A stretch of DNA of 64,000 nt, from NCBI RefSeq assembly GCF_028858725.1, contig NC_084790.1, forward strand, positions 6,144,001 to 6,208,000, in the 5' to 3' direction. Position 1 is the stretch's first letter. Every line of letters begins with the position of its first letter. Both the position numbers and the translations under genes were made by a program. Below, one piece after another: positions 53,961 to 64,000 of this stretch. The notes below the pieces were generated by a model, which was given only the letters and a program-made list of their open reading frames with translations, had not been told where the DNA came from and searched no databases. This DNA comes from Colius striatus. Its lineage: Eukaryota; Chordata; Aves; Coliiformes; Coliidae.

Positions 53961-56900
53961 GACCTCAAATTATGCCCTTTGTGGCTGCAGCCTAAAACTG
54001 GTGCCCAGCAAATCTTGTCCTGTGGTGCTGGGCTTTCAGATGTGCTATACCATGCCAACCTTTCCAGCTGAAACACCAGCCTTCAGGAAAATAAAGGAAG
54101 AAACTTGATTAACATGACAAATTCTCAGAGGTAAACACTTCTTCCTAAAAAAAACCAGTTAGTTTAATATGAGGAAGGCAGGAATGAATGTCACATTATA
54201 TCAGTCCAGAGCCTTGGGATTGGCTCCAGGTCTTCCCTAAGTAAAAATCGGGGAATTGTGGGTTAAAATTAGTTATCCTAAAAATGGCAAAGAGAATTCC
54301 AGAAGGTAAAACTCACCAGATGAGTGCTCCAGCCAGGCTGCAGTGTCCCAGTTTCAGAGGCAGAAGAGCCAATAGGACAGAAAGGTACCTCACTGCCACC
54401 AGTCCAGCTAGCTGCTATGGGGCAGGGCAGGTACTGCTGTCCCAAGTGCAGGGCAGCCAGCTACACGTACCACAGAGCATGGCTTCAGCTATTTCAGAAA
54501 GGGGTGTGTGCTCTCATTTCACTTTGTTAGTTTATCTTTAATAAGCAATATAAATACAGCCCTGCCAATGATCACAGCAACAACTCGGTCAATGTACTTC
54601 CGTTCGTATGACCTGTGCTAGATCTAGTTCAGTCATCTCAGCAGTTGTGCTGCAGTAAAAGCTTCATATAGATAAGTCCTTCCTAACACAACCTCTACCT
54701 ATGATACGTGCTTAAACCAAGCCTATCTATAAAAATCAAGTCAAAGTTGCCCACAAAGCACTTCTGGGCAGACGCACAAGGACCTTTCCACTTCCAAGGA
54801 ACAGCATACTTATGCCCTCCTCCCACAAGCAGGCTTATACATATTGTCTTAGAGGAAATTCCATCCCACTGGAGTTCTCTGCTGCTGGCTGGTTTTGTAC
54901 TAGGCAAGTCTTACAAAACACATGTTCATTTTGCTGCTCATGGATTTCAGAGAAGCTACCTTGTCTCCCTCCACCTTGTGATCAGTAGCGAGAAGCCCTT
55001 GCTGGACATCAATCTGTCTTGCTTTTTGCCAGGTCCATGCAGCTGAATGTCAACGGGCCAAACAGAAGTGGCACCAATAAACTGAGGGAATTAGAGATTA
55101 GCAGAACTATTTTTCAATGGGAGACTTCTCTACTAAAGGCTCAGCTGCAAAGTGAACAGGGTACATCCATCAGCTGCTGCTGACGCATCCTAATAATGCC
55201 ACGGAGCAGCACAGAAAAATGAAGTTAAAAGATTTCAGGAAAGCTAAAAGATTTCAGATTGGAAAGTCACAGGTGAGAGAGGAACTATGCATCAGAACCA
55301 CTTCTAGGAATCAGCAGTAATGAATGAGAAGCAGCTGCCAGGGTCTGGAGTGAGATTGTTTCTGCCACCCAGAGCACTTCAGCAAACTCAAATCATCTTG
55401 ATATTAAATGAGGAATAACAAGTCACGCTGGAAGAAAAAGAGTTGATGCCAGAAAGAAAAGAGAAACGTGACACACAGAAACATTGACAAACTTCACTCA
55501 GCCAGGCAGTCTGCCTGGTGAAATAGCAATGGGAGAGATTCACTGTGTACCAGCAAATGCTTTCAGCAACAACAAAGCACAAGCCTGTGGTGAGCTGCAC
55601 CGCAGCCGCCCGCCTGCCTGCACACCGGGCAGAGGAGCTGGCACTCCCTGCGGCACGTGGTGGGTCGCAAAGTCCTCGGCCATGACACTGCTAGACTCTC
55701 CCTTCCAGCACAGATACAGATTAATGCTGCAACACAAGGCAATAAGCTGCAGCTTTCCAGACACTTTCCATGTTTCCCCTCCTCCACTATTTCTGGCACA
55801 CACCCAGGGGCTTTTCTGTCCCCTACCAATGCAGAGGCCACGCTGTATTTATTCTACCTCTTCCTATGCAGCTTTCGACAGAAGAAGTCACCAAAGATCA
55901 CCAGATCTGGTTCAAAACCCCAAATTTCAAGACCTTCATCCAAAAGACACTCAAGCTCAGCCTCTCCCACCTGCCAGAGGCAAGCTGGAGAGTTGTTAGC
56001 TAATTTCACAAGGAGGCTCACCATGGCAATAGAACAGATCCCAAGAGGTACAGTACAGAACATTTCTTGAATAAGCCAATTAAGTTATCTGTCCACTAAA
56101 TGAGGCTTCAGTACTGGAAATGAGGAGATGTTTGCCAGATGACCCACAACTAGGGCTCCACTTTGGCAATCCTGACTATGTCATGCTGTGAGGGCTAAGG
56201 ATTTAGTCTCCTAATACCCAGCCAAGACACAGCTGGGCCAATGTTTCAGTGTCTGAGGGAGCAGTAAGGGAGTGAAGTGTAAAACAATATCCCATTGACC
56301 TTTCTCTGCAAGACTGTCCACACAGTCAGACAGACGGACAGTTCTCCATCCTGACCCTCTTTTGTACTATATGGTCAAATTCTCTTTCTTTTGGGTTGTC
56401 CAATCCCATCCCTTGCCATTGACTTACTAGAGTCTCATCCCAGCACACCACATCCTTTCACACCAAAGACGTCCCACATGGAAAACCTGGGATTGTTCCA
56501 GAGCAGCTGTCCGTGTTCAGCCCATGTGGGTCTACCAGGCTTTGCATCTGTGTGGATGTTTGTCAAAAAAGCAGACTGAGTGCTACTGGTTTGCCATGAA
56601 CTGCTCCTAACACGTCAGCTGGTTGGCTCTGGATTGAGAACAACCTGCTATTGGCCTCGTATGGCCCTTCACACACTTGTCCTCTCCACAAGAAACCAGT
56701 TAAAAAAGCACATGAGATGTCATCATCAGTTACACACATCTTTCAGACTGCACCAGCTAAACTGCAACTGCAGAAACCAAAGTCCCATCCCAAATTTTGA
56801 TTCAGCTCCAAAATCTCTACACAAGCTTCCTAGCTCTGTACTGAACTCTGCATCCTACCACTGTCAAAATGCTCACAAGTTGCATTTTGTGCCTTCCTGA

Positions 56901-59892
56901 GAGCTGCCTGAGTACCAGCACTTGATACAATTCACTGTTCTGAAGAGGGATCATGCGTCCACGTAGAGTGAACAAAAATGGGGCACATCAGAGCCCAAGT
57001 TCTCATTTCCACCTGAGATGTTCAGCAGGGACAAAACCTGCCGACAGACCAAAAAGCCATTTTAATTACGACAGTTTATGACATTCTGCTGTCAACTCTA
57101 TTAAAGGGCAAATCATCCATATTCATTCTGCTTGCTTTCCTGGCATTACCTACGGCAAGGCAGCAGCCCCAGGGCAAAGTTTAGCTGTGCAAACACAATG
57201 TAATGGTTCATGTCCGTAAAGGTGCAATGACTACTCCTGAACAATAGTGAGATGCCAAGAGACATCTCATGATTAAATCAACTCCCTCTGATTCACCAGA
57301 AACACAAAATCATTACCATTAAAATCACGGTAAAAAAGTTTCTCATCCCTTTGTCTTTTGAAGGGCTCAGATGTCAGTACTGAAAATAAAGTAAAAAACC
57401 AGGACACGTGCTGTTAGAGTCTATGCTAGGGACAATGCTACCAATGCTGACATGCCCTGGAAACACTGGAAAGGCCCAAGTACAAAAAGACATGTGTCCT
57501 GCTCACATATACAATTCTGACAACAAAAGTCCATGCGTTATTCCTCAAGCATGACACAAATGCATCTTTTTCAGTTGCCCTCATGATCTCTAACTGTGCC
57601 TCACTAAAGAAGACAGAGATTTGGCACCCAATTCTGTTGCTACTTTCCAGTTTGCTCCTATATTCAAGTTCATCCTTCAGAACACTGAACTTCTACACTT
57701 TTTTTTTAGACCACTGCAAAAACCTGATTGCTAGGTAGAACAAGAGTCAAACTCTGCCAAATACACTTGCATGACAACTCCAAGGGAGGAAGAGAAAATC
57801 CCACAAGCACTCAAGAACAACCTCATTAGCTGATCATAACATTTCTGCCTGTGAAGAAGCCAAAGTGAACAATTTGTTCAGCTGAACACCCACCCCCACC
57901 CCACGGACAGAAACGTCAGCTTCTGAACGGCTCTTCTATTCACAGCACGTGCCTGGCACTAATCTAAATCTAGTTCAAATCTCAACTCGTTCATTCATTC
58001 CCGTATTCAGAAAACCTGAAGACCTCTAGAGGCTGGGAGTAAAGTTATTTCTACTGTTCCTCACTGGAAAACCCTCACTGCTTGGGATTTGTAAGCACAA
58101 ATCCTAAGGCATTCTGCTGTTGATCAGGGCCTAAGCAAGGATGCCAGACTTCTGCCCAAGAGAGAGGGCAGAACTGGCCTGCAGCCAGCAACCCAGAGGC
58201 CATGCATAAACTGCATTCAAATAAAGCAAATCACAACAGCCCTCCTTTCTGATGATGAAGAACCATCCAAAACACTCCATGGGCATGCAATGCTTTGTCT
58301 ACAGAGTAACCGATAACTCCAATGAGGATATGAAAGGTTTGTTTTGGCATCTCTAGTTCATTTCTATCAAAAAGGAAAAGGGGGGGGGGGGGGAACGACC
58401 AGAATCCAAATTCCAAATATGCCAGTTGCAGAGACAGTGTCTACTCCACAGCTCAACATCAGTATGGAACCACAGGTCCCAGCAGCCCCTCAACCTCAGG
58501 CAATGCTCCATACTGGAGTTAAATTCTTGCATTCTCTCCCCTCACTGCTGCAGCCGAAGACTTCGTCCCAGGTCACTCTCTCTGTGCAGTTCCTCTCCAC
58601 AAAATATTGCAAATGCCTTCCTAGCGGAAGGAAAGTGCAACTCAAGGATCCAAGAAAGCCCTTGGACAGGTACAAAACTCTGTCCACAAAAGGACCTACA
58701 GATGAGGGCACTAAAGAGGGATATCAAAAATACCAAAGTGAAACAACTGCCAAGGCAGGGTACACCCACCCCCAAACCGTGCTCATCTCACAAGAAAAAA
58801 TAAAGCTACCACACCACCTTCACAACCCGTCCTGCCTACTGACACTCCAGACAATTTTAACTTCTTTAGAAACTGCACAACAACAATGTACTTGAATCTA
58901 CTCTTTGAGAAACACGTTTTCCCTGAGATAAAATGTCAGGATGTTATTTTTGTTGTTGAACAACATCACCACCTACATACCTCAGCATCAGGATAACCTT
59001 AACAAAGTTATATACTTCTGAAGTGCAAATAGTTTCTGAAAGCATCCTCAGGAAAGCAAGTAGAACATAAGCCACTTTGTTAAACTCTTCCCTTAAATTG
59101 AATACTTCCAAGAACAATATATGCCATGTAAGAGGAATCTCATCAAGCAGGTCAGGAACAAGACAGCAAATTCTAGAGATATACATGGACACAAAGATCA
59201 AACTGTACTTGTTTTTCTCATCAGTAAACTGAAAATTGTCCTTTTATTTACCTCCCTTTTTTAGCTCAGAGCAATGCTGCTGGCTGGTGAAACACAACCC
59301 ACATTACCTGTGGAAACTTGTAACACCAGTTCTCACACAGCCCTGTGCAACGTTTAGGGTCTGGCTGTGCTACAGAGATGAGCTAACAGCCAAAAGCAAA
59401 GCAGTTCAGAACATGACTGTCCAAGGGTGAAAAACCATGCCACCTCAGGCATGGCACAAGGCACGTTGGCTTGTACACTGATGATACAACATTTCATCCC
59501 ACTGTATAACAACTTGGAGCCCACCACCTCCTGGGTTTGGATGCTGCAGTGGTGAGCCAGCAGCACGGGGGTGCGCAGCAGTGACTCACGTGTCAGTGTT
59601 GCTGAGTCATTCACCGTGTCTGTGCTGGCCCTTTCTCAGTCCCATCCGCAATCTGAGTAGAAAGCCATCAACAAAAGGATCTGGGAGATTTCAGACACCA
59701 GCTCCCAAGCAGGGTCTGCACATGACGTCAATATACTTAGTCATCACAATAGCAGCTGTGCCACAGTTTGCTCTGTTGTGCCCATCTCATCTATGGCCAT
59801 GCCAACAGGAACCAAACCATGGCCGGGTTGAATTCTGTGCCGACAGGCATGAAAACAAATCCCAAAGGACAGAAATATTTAATGCTCCTATT

Positions 59893-60012
59893 ATAGAATG
59901 ACAGAATGCTTTGGGTTGGAAGGGACCTTAAAGATCATCTAGTTCCAACCCCCTGCCATGAGCAGAGACCTCTTCCACTAGACCACATTGCTCCGAGCCC
60001 CATCCAACATGT
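59893..60012 (-). mobile_element. CR1 3' tail fragment
   Basis: The + strand reads TATAGAATGACAGAATGCTT, GGGTTGGAAGGGACCTTAAA, GATCATCTAGTTCCAACCCC and ends near CCCATCCAACATG. It is a short 5'-truncated copy of the type with TTCCAACCCCCTGCCATG. Confidence 0.9.
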
Positions 60013-62399
60013 CCCCTGTGCCAATCAAACCAAACGCCCCAGAGAGTGACACAAAGAGGACAAACAGAGATATGGGAGCCAGTTGCTAAAGCAGGCAGAG
60101 AGTGGTGAGCAATAAGAGGTGATACTTTCCCAGCAGAGCTTCCCGTCTCTGCTTGGTCCTGCCCAGCTGGAGGACCCTTGCACAGCAGATGCTGCAGCAG
60201 TATGGGCTGTGCCACAGATGCACTGAGGCACCTTCCTAATATTTTTCAGAATCTGCCTCCCTCTGCCCCAGCTAATCTGCAACAAGTCAGGGGCCACCAG
60301 CTGCTCAGTGCTGATCTTCAGTAGGAATTTCCTTTAAGCACTGCGTGGATGAAAAATGTCAATCTCCACTCAGCTTCCTTCCATTAATGAGTCAATCCAC
60401 AGGGACAGGGAAGCATGAGGGGGAAATACACAGACTGGAAACCACTAGTTAATCATTGGAGAGCACTCCAAGCTTTTCTTGGGTTGAGTTCTTGGTTTCA
60501 TTATTGGTTTTTCTAAGTTTGAAGGTAAAGCATTTTACCATCTTATTAGTGTTCCTCTGAGAACTTCCATCTCATTCATTCCCAAAGACTTCTGTGGAGA
60601 GGGTCTTCCCAAAGTGCTGAACTCCCAAAGCCAACATGCCTACAAAGATGTCACTACAGACTTCTGCTCCCAAGAAGCTTGCTTCAACCACGTCCATGCA
60701 GCTCTTGCTCTCCTCTGCTATATACTGCCACCCCCTCCTCATGGCTTGCCTAGCCTCTTGAGCTATCTCAAGGTGTCATCTATTTAAAAGAAGACAAAAG
60801 AAATCCCAATTTTCCATGAAGCCCAGAAAGACCCCAGTGGGCTTTGGGGCTGTGTGATGTGGTGTGCCCATTAACTAAGACGAGATTAAAAAAAAAAAAA
60901 CAGACCATCATACCCTTATGGCTTCACCTCCTGTTGAGTTCACAGCCAGGGTATACATTTGCATACATTTGGAGGCATGTCCATCAGTCAAAAGCAAAAT
61001 AGCACAGCTCAGCAGAAAGTTCATCTCCAGTCTCAGAACTGGAGTTTAGAGTTGGTGGGATTTTTTTCTTTCCTAGTTTCCTGAAGGCTTTAAAGGCCTT
61101 TGCAAAAAATCTTCATGCTGGTTGCCAGGGCTAGATTGGAACTTTTGTGATATTCCAAATTCAAGTGCCCTAGATCTTTACAATGACATTTATGCAATGC
61201 CCCAAGCATTTATTCAGCTGACTGAAAAAAGAGTCATTCCAAGCTTTAGCTGCTCTTCAGCCCTTAGCAGCAACAATTGTTCTGTGACAATAGCCCAAAA
61301 TTCAAATTTTATTCTCTTAATTATGCAAATTCAAGTACTTTGGCCAATGTCTGAATCTCGTTTCAGTGTCCATGAACCACAGACTTAGGTGTGGGGAGAG
61401 AAGGAGAAGGTAGGGCTGCAAGCTGAGGACAGAGATAGGAAACATAAGAGTTGGCTGTAACACCAACAAAACCGTCTTTCCAGATACACAGCAAAGCAGA
61501 CAGCTGAAAAATACCATGTTTATAAGGGAATTTATTGGATCACTTTTTCAAAGTAGTTCTCCACAAGCTCACAAGCAATGATACAGGCACTGCAGCCAGC
61601 AGAACAGCTAATACTGCCAACCCATAGAATTTGTCTGATCATCATCTTACTGAAAACGAAACAGTTTGTTACCCCCTGCAGCCAAATCCAGGAACAAGAA
61701 GGTAAGACTATACCATGCATGAAAGGTATTTATAACTGAATAGCAAAGTTTGCTCAGACTGCAATACACTTGCAGTTCATTGGGATTTTTTCCCTTAAAG
61801 CTCTGATTAATATGCCATTCTCAACAACATGAACAAAATACCAAGAATCCCACCTTTAGCCTCAAAATGCTTCATAGGATTGCTCAAGATCACAACCAAC
61901 TTATTCCAGGACCACATCCTTCTCTTTGGCAAGCAAGGCCCTCTATCAATATTTTAGTTTTGCTTAAACAGTTTCCTAATGGGTCTGGGTTGCACAGGAC
62001 AGCACAATCATCACCTTATTTAGACTTTTTTCACTGTGAGTTATACCTCTTCCATTGGAAAGAAATCAGCTGAAGCAATAAGCCATTGGAAATTTTGCTA
62101 TTCCTGGGGTTTTTTTTCCTTTTCTTCACATTAGATGTAGGTTTTCATTAAGAGATTTACAGCCTTCCTTTGGCAAGCTCAGCAGCTAGGGACTAGCAAC
62201 TTCATTCACTAAGAAGAGGCTACACGGGATGGGTTTGTGCGGAGCCACTTTTGCTTGGTATCAGTAGGAGGGGGCTGCAATGCTGCCCCTGTAAGCAGTT
62301 CTTGAACTTTCCTCTGGCACTGTGTTGGACCTACCTCCAGTCTGACCTGGCCAATCTGGTGCCTCTGTCAGAACTATTTAAGAACAGAAATTTGAATTG

Positions 62400-62990
62400 A
62401 GTAGGAGGAGGTGGAATTGTAGGGCAACATGGAGGCAACCACATGGATCTTGCAGAACAGAAGAAAAGGAGAAGTGGTGCTGGATCACAGACCCCATGTC
62501 AGAGGGGATGAGAGCTGGAGATCTTGTGTCAGAGGGCCTGGCAGTTTGGATCCTGACCTGAAGGAAACAGAGTGGAGCTGCAGTGTCCCACTGGAGCAGT
62601 CTGTGCAGGACTGCCCAGCATGTGAGGGACCCCACGCTGGAGCAGGGGAGGACCAGCATGGAATCCTCCTCAGAGGCAAGATAAGTAGCAGGAAACATCA
62701 GAAATGGACTGACTGCAGACCCCATTCCCCATGCAGCTTATGGGGAGAGGAGGTAATGACATGAGGCTCAGGGCTCTGAGCCCAGGAAGAGAGGAGGGGC
62801 GTGGGAAAGGGGATCTTAAAGGCTGGTTGCATTTCTGTCTTTTGCCCTACTCTGTATTGTTTTCAGTTGGATATTTCTGTTTGTTATGTTTCAGTTGGAG
62901 GTGGATTAAATTAAGTTTCTTTTTCTTCCCAGAGCTGAGTAGCTTTGTCTGTTTTACCTAGGACCAGAAGTGGCAATTAAGCCCTCCCTC
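62400..62990 (+). mobile_element. Possible old LTR-like element
   Basis: The arrangement GGGGCGTGGGAAAGGGGATC, a T-rich block with GGTGGATTAAATTAAG, then CTGAGTAGCTTTGTCTGTTT and GGCAATTAAGCCCTCCCTCT resembles avian ERV LTR ends as I remember them (AAATTAA, GTCTGTTTTGCC, TCTCCCTGTCC). No target-site duplication or internal region was identified. It could equally be unique sequence. Confidence 0.3.
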
Positions 62991-64000
62991 TCCTTCGGGA
63001 GTTCCAAAGGCCCTTGGCTGGCTCATCACAGTCCTTTGTTCCTAAACCACAATACAGTACATGAAAAAAAGAGGCTGGTTTTACCATCTTCACTAATGCA
63101 TCACAAGCACAACTAACAACAATAAGCTTTTTTCTTGAATTTCTTTAAAGAGACCCTGAAATACTTGACAAATTGCACACATTACAGCTTCATCCTAAAA
63201 CTCTGCTTGCTGTGAAATCACCAGAGAGCCACACGCAAACACCACAAATCAAATATTCCCCAACACATCTCTGTAGAAAACCAGCATCCTCTCTGGGAAA
63301 ACACTAGAAAATCAACAAAAGCTGCTGGGATACCCTCAGTCAAAAAACACCTCATGAGCTGGGAGAGCCAGGGCTTGTAGCAGCAGTCAACACTTTCCAA
63401 AAAGGTGTGCCTGAGCAAACAAGCCACTTCCTAACTCGTGGTCTCCTTCTTGTTAGACACAACCTCACACTTGGCAGCAGAGGTTGACTTAACTTTTTGG
63501 ATTGCTGTGAACCAAGCTTCCCTGAAATTAATGCAGTTAAAACATCAAAGAAGAGAAGGAAGAGGGCATTCAGTGTCTTAAATTCTTCAAATAAAAGTAA
63601 ATGCACAACAGAGAGGAGACAATTACAGCACAAACTGTTTGAAAAGTTATTACACTTGTTCAACAGCAAAGCCCTTTGTATGTGTGCAAAGAGACCAGTT
63701 TAGTGACAAAGTAAGGGATCACTCACTATAGACCATTAGTGGTACAAACCCTGGGGAAACAAGAATAAAGACTATGCAAATCAGGATCTATTGTTAAACA
63801 GGAAAATTTATTTCACATTCCTGAGCAGCAGTGTTCCTGGAGCATAACAATTGGTGAGGCCCTTTTGCTGAGCACTGCACATTTTTATGCTCCACAGTAA
63901 ATCAATATTCCATATACAGAAGTTATGTTAGATTATTGTCAGTACAAGGACAGCAGCTCAGAGCTCCAGTTGGTGAACTGCACTAAAACAACACCATGTC

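Larger units (their letters stand above)
48123..64000 (-). other. KANSL1: KANSL1 intron 2 (3' part, 15.9 kb)
   Basis: No frame resembling the large coding exon 2 (about 430 residues in human) is present, so the whole stretch is treated as intron 2, as expected from the very long human intron. It contains CR1 copies at 48927-49845, 53475-53786, 53787-53960 and 59893-60012, a 21-bp duplication at 50641-50682, a T-run at 51782-51802, a 14-G run at 58381-58394, an A-run at about 60889-60901, and a possible old LTR-like element near 62400-62990. No nested gene was recognised. Confidence 0.82.

Noticed and set aside
48123..64000. Search for KANSL1 exon 2 or a nested gene
   Set aside because: No long - strand frame resembling the KANSL1 N-terminal half, and no spliced or single-exon gene recognised. 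Open frames of up to 183 codons lack family features.

Overview
The window is vertebrate nuclear DNA and almost certainly from a bird. It carries at least ten 3' fragments of CR1 LINEs with the avian-type tail (repeats of ATTCTATG/ATTCTGTG and the stretch GGTTGGAAGGGACCT). It also holds two convergent genes whose exons I recognise by translation: the 3' part of MAPT (tau) on the + strand and most of KANSL1 (a scaffold of the NSL histone-acetyltransferase complex) on the - strand. The same tail-to-tail order is known from human 17q21.31. The species cannot be named from the sequence alone.

Layout. 1-3006 is MAPT intron 9. The microtubule-binding repeat exons follow: a tandemly duplicated exon 10 (3007-3099 and 3247-3339), exon 11 (6881-6962), exon 12 (7390-7502) and the C-terminal exon 13 (9759-9974). 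A 3' UTR of about 3.6 kb ends at the AATAAA at 13559. Repeat 1 (exon 9) and everything before it lie left of the window. The MAPT 3' UTR contains 37 in-register copies of a 20-bp minisatellite. A second, G-rich minisatellite of 16-bp units (about 13885-15303) fills most of the gap between the two genes. KANSL1 then runs leftward: 13 coding exons (human numbering 15 back to 3) lie between 18204 and 48122. All splice phases close and give about 669 residues to the stop. 48123-64000 is KANSL1 intron 2 without recognisable exons, so exon 2 and the promoter lie beyond the right edge.

Function. Tau binds and stabilises axonal microtubules through its repeats. This locus can encode up to five repeats, because exon 10 is present twice and both copies keep splice sites and the 5'-splice-site stem-loop known to control human exon 10. 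KANSL1 holds KAT8/MOF, WDR5 and other subunits together; its coiled coil, WDR5-binding ARTRPVL motif and PEHE region are all intact here.

Most noteworthy: the duplicated exon 10 with a hybrid aggregation hexapeptide; a candidate unannotated alternative MAPT exon (9156-9303) that would give a new tau C-terminus; a CR1 inserted immediately upstream of the exon 12 acceptor; a substituted caspase-site residue in the tail; and the two minisatellites in and after the tau 3' UTR. All alignments are by eye against remembered human sequences, and no search was run.
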